In this document: in pieces, positions 35,383 through 46,440 of the stretch
How the letters are laid out: each line of letters starts with the position of its first letter
How positions within the stretch are numbered: the first letter of the stretch is position 1
Source: Prorocentrum cordatum
Taxonomy: Eukaryota; Sar; Dinophyceae; Prorocentrales; Prorocentraceae
Direction: 5' to 3'
Length of the DNA: 64,000 nt
Assembly (NCBI GenBank): GCA_963575745.1
Contig: CAUYUJ010014183.1
Coordinates: forward strand, 1,054,240 to 1,118,239
The notes under the pieces: generated by a model
Databases searched by the model: none
Seen by the model: the letters and a program-made list of their open reading frames with translations, nothing else
What the model was told of the DNA's origin: nothing
Program-made: the position numbers and the translations under genes

Positions 35383-37028
35383 TTAATCTAAGCGTACGCG
35401 GTTGAGGCAGCCATGTGGAGCACTGGCACAGGGCGCGCCACGCAAGCAGCAGGTTTCACAAAGGTCCGAGGCAGCAGATTTGAGGTTTGAACAAACACGT
35501 GTGGAAAATGCACACTTTTCCACGAGTGGCGGCGGCTTCCCAGGCGGTGCAGCTGTCGCCCCTGGCGGAGAAGTAAGCGATGAGAGACAACCCCGGCATA
35601 GACCCCTTTGTCCAGGAGCCGTGCGCCCGTGACATCGCAGACCGTTGGTGCATGGTGGACAGCTTGTGATGCAGAGTGAGCAGTGCGTGTCACCGGCAGT
35701 GTGGACAATGTTGTTGCAAGCATCCGTGGAGCACAGTGGCAATACAACCGGTGGCTTGCAAAGGTAGCACAGGCTGTCGTTCCCCATGGGAGCTCTCATC
35801 GGACACAAAGGCGTAGAACATGGGGCGAGGCCGTGGGCGCAAGGAAAGCACATGTTGTTGACGGCATTGCTGTTGCGACACAGTGGAGTCCGACAGGCGT
35901 CAGCGTCCGATGCAATGGCAGACTCTCGACTTGTTTGGGTATGAGCTGGTGGCGGTTGGTTGGAATAGCACGTTTGGCAATAGCCCGCTGTGCCAGGAAT
36001 GGATCGTCGTGAACACTTGTTGTGGCAAGGGAACGTCCCGCTGCACACAATTGACAGCGGCGATCAGCGCTCGATGACGGTTTTTCTGTGCACCACGGGG
36101 TGCTGCACTGGACGTTGGGATCAGGACTGAAGGGACAAATGCCGCGAACGGACCTGCATGCCAATCGCTTCCCAGGAGCAGACGGGACGTGCTGCGGGCA
36201 ACCGAGCAACGCAAATTTGCAAGGGACATGGCCATCATAACATCGATAACATTTACCGCCGCTGTGGCGCAGGGGTAAGAGGCGGCAGCCAGCCTCAGTG
36301 TTCCGACAAAAGGCCCACTCGCGCGAAGCATTCTGGCTTGGATCGGCATAGTGGACGGCGCACACGGTCGGCGCGGCCGATTTGCCGAAACGCGGGGCGG
36401 CTCGCAATGCACACCCAGGGAACGAGCATGTGGGTGATCTCAGGCATGTCTTGCAGGTGAGATGGGCAGCTTCCACCAGGACAGGATCAGGTTTGGACGA
36501 TTCCATCGCGTGTTTAGGGACAGACTGCGGACCCAAAGAGCGGCAAGATCGTCTCGAACACATCGGGTGATTGATGCAGTTGTGTTTTGGATGGGTTGCT
36601 GCAGGACGTGGTGGAATTGCAAATGGAAGGGCTGACGTGGGCTCCTCGTGGGTTCCAGGACAAAACGAATCAGGTTTCGTGGGCGAGGGCTGTGTACACT
36701 GAAAATCAGGACCAGGCTGCAGGCGTGGGCGTTTGGAAGGTGGCTCGGACGCACGAGGCGGTGCAGATGTATCGTCGCGCAACGTGTGTGCAGGACGCTT
36801 TGGTGTGAAACATGAAGCGCAATAGCCATCGCATCGGCGCTGTTTGTATGTTTGGCAAGCTGGCCAATTCTTGCAGCGGTGGCAGGCGCGGGAACGGGTC
36901 TTGGACGTTCCGTTGTTGTGATGATGACACTCGGGGCACACACCACCGTAGGTCGTTCGTGCTTGAGCGCGCGGCCGACCAGATGCGGCCGCAATGTCGC
37001 ACATGGGCCCATGGCACTTTGAGGGCAT
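35383..37028 (-). pseudogene. Cys-rich zinc-module array upstream of the Helitron gene, frameshifted
   Basis: Two overlapping minus-strand frames form one Cys-rich protein. The first starts at Met 37028 and is Cys-rich down to about 36055 (CQLC). The second continues in another frame from about 36050 to the stop at 35383. Together they hold roughly 60 cysteines. The recurring module is C-x4-C-x(9-12)-C-x2-C, for example CRTPLC...CFPC, CSTPLC...CYLC, CSTDAC...CSLC and CSTPWC...CQLC. Modules run in tandem across the frame change, which points to a simple indel rather than two genes. Such spacing suggests zinc binding. Same strand and position just upstream of the Rep/helicase suggest it is the N-terminal part of the same Helitron product or a second Helitron gene. 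I do not recognise the module as a named family. Confidence 0.65.
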
Positions 37029-38995
37029 CCTCGCGTCTGGCCAGTAGGTTGTGGGCGCGGGCGCCGAGCGCTTTGAGCCGAAATTCTAAGTGGCAGAGCG
37101 CGGGCGCGCGAGAAAGAGAGAGACAGAGAAATGACGAAAGAGATTACGACAGGTGAAATGTGAATTTATATTTGTGTATGAGGACATGTCGTGCGATAAG
37201 GAAAAACAGAGCCAGGGTGAGAGGGATAGGAAGAAAGAGAGAGAGAGAGGGACAGAGAGAGACAGAGAGAGAGAGAAATATAGGTAGAGGGAGAGAAACA
37301 TATAAAATGAAACGGGGGAGCCAAACAGGGTGATACAACAAACTGAATTATGCTGGGCGTGTAGCCCATGCGGGTGGGCATGCACAGAAACGCGGGCCGC
37401 AGGCAACAACTCATACTGTGTCTGAGGCGTGCAATTGCAATGGCGTTCCTATGACAATGCGCAGGGGAGCGAACGTGATGTTGCAATGGCCGAACAAATG
37501 GTGCGGGTGACGATAGGATTCCTGCGACGACTTGTGGCAGCAACGCTTTCGACATCGTCGACGATGGCATACAAGCACGGGCAAGATGATGGAGCGAGTC
37601 ATGTATGAGGTGGCAGGAAGGGACGCGAAAAGATGGTGGCACGCAGGCGTGCAAAGCAGTGAAATCACCCACCACGCTGCATAGGACGGACTGGTGCAAT
37701 ACAGTTGATCGTGCATTCACCGAAGCAAGGGCTCAGGCGTGTTGGAAGCGATGGATAACGTGGTTAAGGAATACGGGCAAATCATATGTCATGGCACAGT
37801 GGATGGTTGGATGCAACACAGTAGCTCGCCCATGCGCTGAAGCAATAGTATGGAAACACAAGTAGGGCGATGTTATGGGTCATGCGTGTGGATGTAAGTA
37901 TGGGCGTGCGACGATGGTGGCGCGCAGGCGAGAAGACGGCTGAAGTCAGGTGCCACGGTGCGGTGAAAAAAACAACAATTCGTACAAGCGCCGGAAACAC
38001 ACGCGTGATGATGGAGTGCATGGGTTCACGTGTGGCAATGCAGGCGCGCAGGCGTGCGGGTTTGGCACATTGGGTATTGTGGGGCATTGGGCGGAATTCT
38101 GCGACACAACAGTTTTCCATGCATTGATGGAATGGCATCGAAACACACGCGAATTCCTGGAATTAAGATACGATGGTTCCGGCGACCGCGGATACAATGG
38201 CACGGGCATGAAGGGGCACAAGCCCAGGCGTAGCAGTTCAATGTGGAATGATGCGCGGGCGTTCGGATGCGCTGGCGCAGGCGTTTTCAAGGAACGTTGC
38301 TGGTTGCAGTGGTTCAGCCGTGCGGTTGTCAGCGCAGCGGCACAAATGTTGCGGGCGCGGCGAAGCACGCGCATAGTTAATGTGCTTGTGCTGTAGGCAT
38401 GTGACATCGTGGTGACATAGATGAGCGCCGACGGTGCCCACGCACGATGACACAATGATCCTGGCGCGCTTGGATGCAACGGCACAGACATGAATGTACA
38501 CAGGCCCAGCATTCAACAACCGGTGAACGTGCAATCATGCGGCCAGGCATTCAGATGTATTGGCGCAGGCGTTGCCGAGGACTGCGGTTGGCTGGAATGG
38601 TTCAGCTGCAGGCGTGATGTTGCATTGTGCCGTGGATTTGTTGCAGGGATGCAGGCGTATCGACGATCGAACAAGGTGTCATGGTGCATGGATTGCGCTG
38701 GGCGGCGGACATGAATTGGGATGAAGAAGGAAACGCGTTACTACAATGGCTTCGGCGGTTGCCAATGGGATGCCTCACGCAGCGCATGACTCAAGGCTGT
38801 AGGTTGTTGGTCATTGCGTTCATTAAACCTCCAGGTTGTGGATGGGGGTCAATCGACACCTAGGGGGTCTCTTGGGACTATTTTCGAAGCCCAAATGTGC
38901 CTTGGCGAACAAGACGACGCAAGCGTATCTGGATTGAGCAGGTCACGCATTTGGATGCATTGTTGCAATCGATATGATACAAGTGTTGAGAAGGC
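37029..38995. other. Lower-G+C flank of the Helitron, GA microsatellite, diverged repeats
   Basis: A GA/GAGA-rich run lies at about 37107-37300. Between 37600 and 38700 there are diverged internal repeats: ATGCGCTGGCGCAGGCGTTT...TGGTTCAGCCG near 38268 resembles ATGTATTGGCGCAGGCGTTG...TGGTTCAGCTG near 38553. Open frames are short and overlap on both strands. It may belong to the Helitron 5' end, but no TC terminus could be assigned. Confidence 0.5.
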
Positions 38996-41748
38996 CCCTC
39001 AGGACACAACTCCCCGGAAGCCCTGCTCTTGACCGCCTCCCGCGTCTGGGGGTGGCCTCGGGACACCTCGGCTTCAACCTTGACCGGCTCTCGGGCACCT
39101 CCCTGGACCGTGTCTCGCGGCCGCGGGGCCGCCTCGGGTCAGCTCGGCTTCAACCTTGTGCGCCCCCCGGGCACCCCCCCTTGACCGCGTCTCGCGGCCG
39201 GGGGGGGCGCCTCGGGACATCACGGCTTCAACCTTGAGCGCACCCCTGGCCCCCCCCCTTGACCGCTTCTCGCGGCCGGGGGGGGGCCTCGGGACATCGC
39301 GGCTTCAACCTCGAACGCCCCCCGGGCCCCCCCCCTTGACCGCTTCTCGCGGCCGGGGGGGCGCCTCAGGACACAACGGGGGGATACCCGAGGAGAAAGA
39401 AGAGAGAGACAGAGAGAGTGGAAACCAGGAGAACCAACCAACCTCCTCGCTCCTCGCTCTGCGCTCCTCTTGAACGCCTCCCGGGCACCCCCCCTTGACC
39501 GCTTCTCGCGGCCGGGGGGGGCGCCTCGGGACATCGCGGCTTCAACCTCGAACGCCCCCCGGGCCCCTCCCTTGACCGCTTCTCGCGGCCGGGGGGGCGC
39601 CTCAGGACACAACGGGGGGATACCCGAGGAGAAAGAAGAGAGAGACAGAGAGTGGAGACTCGAGCGGAAACCAGGAGAACCAACCAACCTCCTCGCTCCT
39701 CGCTCTGCGCTCCTCTTGAACGCCTCCCGGGCACCCCCCCTTGACCGCTTCTCGCGGCCGGGGGGGGCGCCTCGGGACATCGCCTCGGCTTCAACCTGAA
39801 CGCCTCCCGGGCACCCCCCCTTGACCGCTCTCGCGGCCGGGGGGGCGCCTCGGGACCGGAAACCAGGAGAACCAACCAACCTCCTCATTCCTCGCTTCCT
39901 CTTGGGCCCCCCCCTGACCCTCTCGCGGCCAGGGGGGCGCTCGGGACATCGCGGCTTCAACCTCGAACGCCCCCCGGGCCCCCCCCCTTGACCGCTTCTC
40001 GCGGCCGGGGGGGCGCCTCAGGACACAACGGGGGGATACCCGAGGAGAAAGAAGAGAGAGACAGAGAGTGGAGACTCGAGCGGAAACCAGGAGAACCAAC
40101 CAACCTCCTCGCTCCTCGCTCTGCGCTCCTCTTGAACGCCTCCCGGGCACCCCCCCTTGACCGCTTCTCGCGGCCGGGGGGGGCGCCTCGGGACATCGCG
40201 GCTTCAACCTCGAACGCCCCCCGGGCCCCCTCCCTTGACCGCTTCTCGCGGCCGGGGGGGCGCCTCAGGACACAACGGGGGGATACCCGAGGAGAAAGAA
40301 GAGAGAGACAGAGAGTGGAGACTCGAGCGGAAACCAGGAGAACCAACCAACCTCCTCGCTCCTCGCTCTGCGCTCCTCTTGAACGCCTCCCGGGCACCCC
40401 CCCTTGACCGCTTCTCGCGGCCGGGGGGGGCGCCTCGGGACATCGCGGCTTCAACCTCGAACGCCCCCCGGGCCCCCTCCCTTGACCGCTTCTCGCGGCC
40501 GGGGGGGCGCCTCAGGACACAACGGGGGGATACCCGAGGAGAAAGAAGAGAGAGACAGAGAGTGGAGACTCGAGCGGAAACCAGGAGAACCAACCAACCT
40601 CCTCGCTCCTCGCTCTGCGCTCCTCTTGAACGCCTCCCGGGCACCCCCCCTTGACCGCTTCTCGCGGCCGGGGGGGGCGCCTCGGGACATCGCGGCTTCA
40701 ACCTCGAACGCCCCCCGGGCCCCCTCCCTTGACCGCTTCTCGCGGCCGGGGGGGCGCCTCAGGACACAACGGGGGGATACCCGAGGAGAAAGAAGAGAGA
40801 GACAGAGAGTGGAGACTCGAGCGGAAACCAGGAGAACCAACCAACCTCCTCGCTCCTCGCTCTGCGCTCCTCTTGAACGCCTCCCGGGCACCCCCCCTTG
40901 ACCGCTTCTCGCGGCCGGGGGGGGCGCCTCGGGACATCGCGGCTTCAACCTCGAACGCCCCCCGGGCCCCCTCCCTTGACCGCTTCTCGCGGCCGGGGGG
41001 GCGCCTCAGGACACAACGGGGGGATACCCGAGGAGAAAGAAGAGAGAGACAGAGAGTGAGACTCGAGCGGAAACCAGGAGAACCAACCAACCTCCTCGCT
41101 CCTCGCTCTGCGCTCCTCTTGAACGCCTCCCGGGCACCCCCCCTTGACCGCTTCTCGCGGCCGGGGGGGGCGCCTCGGGACATCGCGGCTTCAACCTCGA
41201 ACGCCCCCCGGGCCCCCTCCCTTGACCGCTTCTCGCGGCCGGGGGGGCGCCTCAGGACACAACGGGGGGATACCCGAGGAGAAAGAAGAGAGAGACAGAG
41301 AGTGGAGACTCGAGCGGAAACCAGGAGAACCAACCAACCTCCTCGCTCCTCGCTCTGCGCTCCTCTTGAACGCCTCCCGGGCACCCCCCCTTGACCGCTT
41401 CTCGCGGCCGGGGGGGGCGCCTCGGGACATCGCGGCTTCAACCTCGAACGCCCCCCGGGCCCCCTCCCTTGACCGCTTCTCGCGGCCGGGGGGGCGCCTC
41501 AGGACACAACGGGGGGATACCCGAGGAGAAAGAAGAGAGAGACAGAGAGTGGAGACTCGAGCGGAAACCAGGAGAACCAACCAACCTCCTCGCTCCTCGC
41601 TGCGCTCCTCTTGAACGCCTCCCGGGCACCCCCCCTTGACCGCTTCTCGCGGCCGGGGGGGGCGCCTCGGGACATCGCGGCTTCAACCTCGAACGCCCCC
41701 CGGGCCCCCTCCCTTGACCGCTTCTCGCGGCCGGGGGGGCGCCTCAGG
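38996..41748. repeat. 247-bp homogenised tandem array
   Basis: The unit contains CTCAGGACACAACGGGGGGA, AGAAAGAAGAGAGAGACAGA, CCAACCAACCTCCTCGCTCC and two TTGACCGCTTCTCGCGGCCG blocks. Starts are spaced 246-248 bp from about 40015 to 41498 (40263, 40510, 40757, 41005, 41251), with almost no differences. The left side (38996-40000) is shorter and more diverged. The array ends sharply at CTCAGGAC near 41748. Because 247 is not a multiple of three, identical 165-codon frames reappear shifted by one unit; they are not genes. Confidence 0.96.
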
Positions 41749-41884
41749 ACCCAGAGGTCCGGTACTTGCTCGAGGCAGCCCACGAAAGCTTGGGCCGTCG
41801 TCGGAAGCCGGGGATCGAGGAACTCGAGTCTGTGAGTCCGGAGGCAACAACCGCCGAACGAGTGGGCCCTTGAAGCCACATACA

Positions 41885-42190
41885 ATTCAATACATACATA
41901 CGTATCTACATAGAGGTGTATAGGTATATATCCACACATACATGCGCATGTATGTGTGTATATGTATGTATGTATATCTCAAATGCACGAACATGTAATA
42001 TACACGCACACACACGTGTATGTGCATACGTGCTTGTATATGGTAGTCATACTATATATATGTATATATATACAACACATGTTTCAAGAAGTTACACATA
42101 TATGTATTTATACATATAGAATTATACACATATGTACATGTGCATATATATATATGTATATATATATGTGTGTGTATGTAAACGGTATGA
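41885..42190. repeat. TA/CA/TG-rich microsatellite island
   Basis: About 300 bp of ATACATACAT, TATATGTATA and TGTGTATATG words in otherwise G+C-rich DNA. Similar to 58405-58740. Confidence 0.9.
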
Positions 42191-42767
42191 TATGTTTCCG
42201 CAGCGTGCGGCACGCAGTCTCCCGACGGGTGGAAAACGTCAAATTGAATCCATATATACAAGACTAAGCGGCGGCGCTGTCGCCGCGATGCGGTTCGTGA
42301 GCATGAGGCCACTGTCACCGCGCACGCACGGGGAGGATGAGCAGGGGGTGGAGGAGATAAAAGGAGGGGGGAGGGGCGTCGACGTCGCTGGCCCCGACGT
42401 CGTCGTCGAAGTGGACGTCGACGCCCCCTTCTGTTATTCCGCCAACGCCGATGTTATCGTTCTTCCGTCGACGTCCACAACGACGACGACGTCGGGGCAA
42501 ACGACGTCGGCGCCGACGTCGGGGCAAACGACGGCAGCGCGACCGTTCAAGGTTGACCGCCGCCCAGGATCCAGAATCGGCCCGCGGGGTGCCAGAAACC
42601 AACGCTGTCGTCGCGCCGCCGCCGTCGTCGGCGATCCTCGTCGTCCGTCATCTGCGTCCTCGTCGCTGCTTGTTCCGCAGCTGGCCCCATGGTCAAGCTG
42701 CCCGCCCATTGCCAAGCAACCCCTTTGTGCCCTCGGGGAAGGGACCTGTGGGTGCGCCGCGGCTGGG
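42191..42767. other. Triplet-rich spacer before coding segments
   Basis: Contains CGACGTCGGGGCAAACGACG-type repeats at 42470-42540 and GTCGTCG words. It may include 5' exon sequence, but none is supported. Confidence 0.4.
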
Positions 42768-42955
42768 CCATGCCTCTCGGGCCCCCGCCGCCCGCCTCCG
42801 CCGCCGAGGGAGAGGCTTCAGGAGAGGAGGTGATGACGGACGCGGAGGACGGCGAGGAGATGCATTGCGCGGGCGCTGCATTTCACGGCGCCATGGAGCG
42901 CATCATCGGGCCCGAGACGATGCAGGCAATCATGGCGTCTGGTGGCCCGCCTCGC
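42768..42955 (+). CDS. Probable exon, hypothetical protein
   Basis: From ATG at about 42768 the frame reads a Pro/Ala start, then GEASGEEVMTDAEDGEEMHC and AFHGAMERIIGPETMQAIM, after which it passes into low-complexity sequence and a 95-bp satellite. The segment between the triplet repeats has normal amino-acid variety and an amphipathic look, unlike its flanks. I read it as an exon of a plus-strand gene whose introns hold the repeats, possibly continuing at 43687 and 44163. No domain was recognised and the boundaries are estimates. Confidence 0.4.
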
Positions 42956-43089
42956 GAGCGGGGGAGCGGAGAGGGAGGGGGCGGGTGTGCCTTCTTGCTT
43001 GCTCTGATCCGCTTGCCCTCCTCCTTCCCCGTCGCACCCTCCCCCGCCCGCCCGCCACTGGCCCCCGCCCTGCCTCGGAGGTCGTTGGA

Positions 43090-43480
43090 GAGGCTCGCCG
43101 CGACGCATCGGCAGGGCATTGACGAGCGGTCGACGTCGGCCGATCGTCGGCGATGCATCGGAGATGCGTCCGTTCGGCGATGGAGGGGGACCCCGCGACG
43201 CATCGGCGGGGCATCGATGAGCGGTCGACGTCGGCCGATCGTCGGCGATGCATCGGAGATGCGTCCGTTCGGCGATGGAGGGGGACCCCGCGACGCATCG
43301 GCGGGGCATCGATGAGCGGTCGACGTCGGCCGATCGTCGGCGATGCATCGGAGATGCGTCCGTTCGGCGATGGAGGGGGGCCCCGCGACGCATCGGCGGG
43401 GCATCGATGAGCGGTCGACGTCGGCCGATCGTCGGCGATGCATCGGAGATGCGTCGACGGCGATGCGTCGGCGATGCGAA
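43090..43480. repeat. 95-bp tandem satellite with CGGCGATGCATCGG
   Basis: Four units spaced exactly 95 bp, judged from repeated frames starting at 43153, 43248, 43343 and 43438. Each unit holds GGGGCATCGATGAGCGGTCG, CGGCCGATCGTCGGCGATGC and CGTCCGTTCGGCGATGGAGG. Palindromes GCATCGATG(C) and CGATGCATCG are present. Probably intronic. Confidence 0.92.
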
Positions 43481-43686
43481 GGCCAATCCCCGCCCCCCCC
43501 CCCGCAATGTATCGGCGTTGCGTCGGTGATCGGTCGGCGTCGGCCGATCGGCCGGCGTTGACGGTCGGCGGCTGTCTCGACGATGCGTCGGCGATGCGAA
43601 TGCGAGTCGGTGGATCGTGCGTCATCAGGGTCATTGCTGCGATTGTCCACAACATTTTTTGTTCGCAGCTTTGTTTTTGTGCAGCG

Positions 43687-43855
43687 ATGGCAAAACCGCG
43701 TTCTTGCTGCACGTCGGTCGACGCCATTCGGGACGCGCTGGTGCCGTTCGCGAACAACCCAGAGTTCTTCGTGTACGGCACCTCGCCTGGCGAAGACAGG
43801 TTCGACCACAATGCGTTCTTGCGCATGAAGGCGTCCGCCAAGGACGCCCATCAGC
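43687..43855 (+). CDS. Probable exon, hypothetical protein
   Basis: The frame from ATG at about 43687 reads MAKPRSCCTSVDAIRDALVP, then NNPEFFVYGTSPGEDRFDHN and AFLRMKASAKDAH before running into a CGACGTCGGCGACG triplet tract. Residue variety and the GEDRFDHNAFLR segment look protein-like, and I recall similar segments in dinoflagellate proteins of unknown function. It probably joins the segment at 44163 by splicing across the triplet tract. Function unknown. Confidence 0.5.
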
Positions 43856-44160
43856 GGCGACGACGTCGGCGACGACGACGGCGATGACGTTGCTGGCATC
43901 GGCGTCGTCACTCGCCGTCGACTCGTCGTCCTCGACGTCGACCGTCGTCCGTCGTTGTCGTCGGCCCCGTCGCCGACTCGTCGCCGCCGTCGCCCGTCGT
44001 CGTCGGCTCGACGTCGCCCTCGACAGAAGGGAAACGCGACGACGAGCCGACGGCGACGGGCGACGGCGGCGACGAGTCGGCGACGGGGCCGATGACAACG
44101 ACGGACGATGGTCGACGTCGAGGACGACGAGTCGACGGCGAGTGACGGCGGCTTCCCCGC
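43856..44160. repeat. CGTCG/TCGTCG tract, probable intron
   Basis: About 300 bp of CGACGTCG, GTCGTCGTCG and GACGACGAG words with self-complementary halves (TCGTCG-rich, then CGACGA-rich). It sits between two protein-like segments and ends in CCCGCCTCAG, a possible pyrimidine/AG acceptor. Confidence 0.55.
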
Positions 44161-44162
44161 CT

Positions 44163-44370
44163 CAGATGATCGCGTCACTGGAGTCCGTGGCTGGGAACCT
44201 GAGCTTCTCGCCCGAGGCCGCGAGGAAGGCCTGCGTGCTGGTGGCGCGGCAGCAGCAGCAGAACAAGAAGGTTTCGAAGCACTGGCAGTTCGCTGACGAG
44301 AAAGCCCTGGACGCGTGGGCGGACAAGATGTCAGCCAGGCCGCTTCAGACAAATAAGGAAGCGACGAGGG
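44163..44370 (+). CDS. Probable exon, hypothetical protein
   Basis: After CCTCAG the frame reads MIASLESVAGNLSFSPEAAR, KACVLVARQQQQNKK and HWQFADEKALDAWADKMSAR, then turns into G-rich low-complexity sequence. This looks like a helical segment of a real protein. It lies in a plus-strand series with 42768, 43687 and 44742, so these may be exons of one gene. The donor site is not clear; GACGAGGGG near 44370 marks the change in composition. Confidence 0.5.
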
Positions 44371-44514
44371 GATGGCGGAGTGTAGGGGATGAGATGTGGA
44401 GGTCTAGGCGGAGGAGGGAAGAGGAGGGGGATGAGGGGTGAGGGGGTGAGGGGGAGAACGTGGGGGGGAGAAGGGGGGGCGCGGCGGGCCGTTTTGAAGC
44501 CCGTTGGGTTGCCT

Positions 44515-44662
44515 CCCCACCCCCGCCCACATGGGGGCGCGAAGATAATCGCGCGTCGCGCGGTCTGGGCCAGAGGGCCGCCCTCCTCCAGGGCGGCGGC
44601 GGGAGAGCGCGAAGGTAACCGCGCGTCGCGCATCGCGGGGCGCGATGCGCGAAGATAGGCTG
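44515..44662. repeat. GCGCGAAGATAA(T/C)CGCGCG element, copy 1
   Basis: GGGGCGCGAAGATAATCGCG, GGCCAGAGGGCCGCCCTCC and GCGCGAAGGTAACCGCGCGT occur in this order, and the same order recurs at 46235-46378. Both copies lie in the gap just before a plus-strand exon. The inner GCGCG...CGCGC and GGGCCGCCCTCCTCCAGGGC parts are self-complementary. Confidence 0.85.
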
Positions 44663-44741
44663 CCTGGTCTCGGGCCCCCCAGGACAACGAATCGCCCCCC
44701 ATCGAATCGTCGTCGTCGTCGTCCGACCCGAGGTTGAGGTC

Positions 44742-45699
44742 CATGTGCAAGCACCTCTACGACCCGCTGCGCAGGGAGCGGGAGCCCAACCTCAGTGCGC
44801 CGAAGTGGCTCACCGAGCTCAGGCAGCTGATGGGCGCGGCTGCGCCGCCGCCGCCAATGCCCGCCGCCGACTGGGACCCGTCCCTCGGCGTCGCGGTGCG
44901 CGTCGGCACGGGCGAGTCCAAGAGCTTCCGCGAGTTCTCGGCCAAGGGCGGCGACTTCGACCCCGTGGAGGTCGTCTGGGCGGACGGCAGCGCCTCCAGC
45001 CTGAGCACGCTCACCGTCAGTGCGTGGAAGTCCCTTCTCAGTGACGCCGAGGCGGCTAGCGGTGGCAAGATCAAAAAGAGCCTCACTGTCTGGGAAACTC
45101 AGAGCGACGTCGGCAAGGTGCGGGTCGCCTACAAGGCCCTCAACCCTGGTGAGCAAGGCGTTGTCATCTACATCGACGGCGGGCAAAAAGTCCAACTCAG
45201 CTTGAACAAGATCCCCGAGTCGGTGGCCTTAGAGTGGCTAACGCAGAAAGCGAAGCTGCTCAGCAAGAATGAGACGTCGGTCGAGGAAGTGAAAAAGGAA
45301 AAGATGAAGTTGGACGCCAAGTACCCGCTCAAGTCCAAGAAGAAGCCAGCAGCGAAGGTGACCACGCAGAGTGACGGTTGCAAGGACCCCGACGGGGCCG
45401 ACCCCGACGGAGAGGGCGGCGAGAGGAAGGCCAGCGAGGAGGAGGAGCAGCAGGAGGAGGAGGAGGAAGAGGATGAGAATGAGGAGGACAACGAAGACGG
45501 CGAGGCATCCGCTGGCCGCCCCATGAAGCGGAGCAAGACGGCGGCGAGCCTGGGGCCCGCCAAGAAGAGGCCAGCGGGCACGACCACGGCAACGGCGGCC
45601 AGAAAGAAGCCAGCGGCCCAGGCCCAGCAGGCAGAGGAGGATGTCGGCGAAGATGGCGAAGAGGAGGAAGAGGAAGATGAAGAGGAGGAGGAGGTCGAG

Positions 45700-45737
<38 letters not shown>

Positions 45738-45903
45738 CGACGCCGAGAAAGAGGAGGAAGATGAGGAGGCTGAGGACGAGGAGGGAGAGGATGAGGACGA
45801 GGCTGGCCCCGCAGCGAGGAAGAGGCCAGCTGCCGCGGGCATGATCACCATGCCCCCGCCGCCAGGCGCCGACCCCATGCGGTCTCGATTCGCGGCTGAG
45901 TGA
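44742..45903 (+). CDS. Acidic protein with K/R-K-R-P-A-A motifs, probably nuclear
   Basis: The frame from ATG 44742 (MCKHLYDPLRRERE) runs 387 codons to TGA 45901-45903; the open frame extends slightly upstream, so this may be an internal exon. Residues ~1-200 are a mixed, protein-like region (WADGSASSLSTLTVSAWKSL, VIYIDGGQKVQLSLNKI). From ~210 on it is dominated by Glu/Asp runs broken by short basic patches: KSKKKPAAK, KKRPAG, RKKPAA and RKRPAA. Acidic tracts with KKRPAA-type patches are common in dinoflagellate proteins, as I recall, and suggest nuclear or nucleic-acid-associated function. No enzymatic domain was recognised. The 147-bp element just upstream and the exon-like segments before it suggest a spliced gene. 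Confidence 0.65.
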
Positions 45904-46234
45904 GGGTCGGGGCGGCGCGGGGGCGGCGCGGCCTCCAGCTTCTGCAGCGCGCCTGCCTGCGGGGGCCGGTGGCGGCCGAGAGCCCGAGATCGGAGGGCGG
46001 GATGTGGAGGGATGGGGGTGCGGGCGGAGAGAGGGGGTGGATGGAGAGGGGAGGTGGAGGGATGGGGTGCATACATAAGAAGAGCCGCGGGCCGCTCCGC
46101 GTTTCACTCTGAAGACGCCCGCAGGATGCCCCTTCGGTTCGGACAGCGTGCAGACCTCAATGCATCTGATATCGCCGCCATCTTCCCCTCCCCCCCATCG
46201 TCGATTGCAGCGGCGCCGATCCTAGATCACCCCC

Positions 46235-46378
46235 AGGGGCGCGAAGATAACCGCGCCTCGCGCGTCGCGGCCTTGGCCAGAGAGCCGCCCTTCTCCAGGG
46301 CGGCGGCGGGGGGGGTGGGGGCGCGAAGGTAACCGCGCGTCGCGCATCGCGGGGCGCGATGCGAGAAGATAGGCGATC
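46235..46378. repeat. GCGCGAAGATAA(T/C)CGCGCG element, copy 2
   Basis: Closely matches 44515-44662: GGGGCGCGAAGATAACCGCG, GGCCAGAGAGCCGCCC, TCCAGGGCGGCGGC, GCGCGAAGGTAACCGCGCGT, CGCGGGGCGCGATGCG and AAGATAGG. It lies about 60 bp upstream of the next plus-strand start. The sequence between 45904 and 46234 is G-rich and has no gene. Confidence 0.85.
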
Positions 46379-46440
46379 TAGCGATCGGTCGGCGTCTGAA
46401 CGTTCGCGCCCGTGTCAACCACGTCCGTCCTCTGCGTGCG

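Noticed and set aside
37028-38995. A 5' Helitron terminus upstream of the Cys array
   Set aside because: No convincing TC start in an A-T insertion context could be chosen from many candidates, and the 3' CTRR end is missing, so the boundary cannot be tested here.
40157-41441. Identical 165-codon frames repeated every 247 bp
   Set aside because: They are frames of a tandem satellite, appear on both strands and change register from unit to unit.
44742-45903. Acidic protein as nucleolin or a histone chaperone
   Set aside because: The resemblance rests only on Glu/Asp runs and short basic patches; no RRM or chaperone fold signature is visible.
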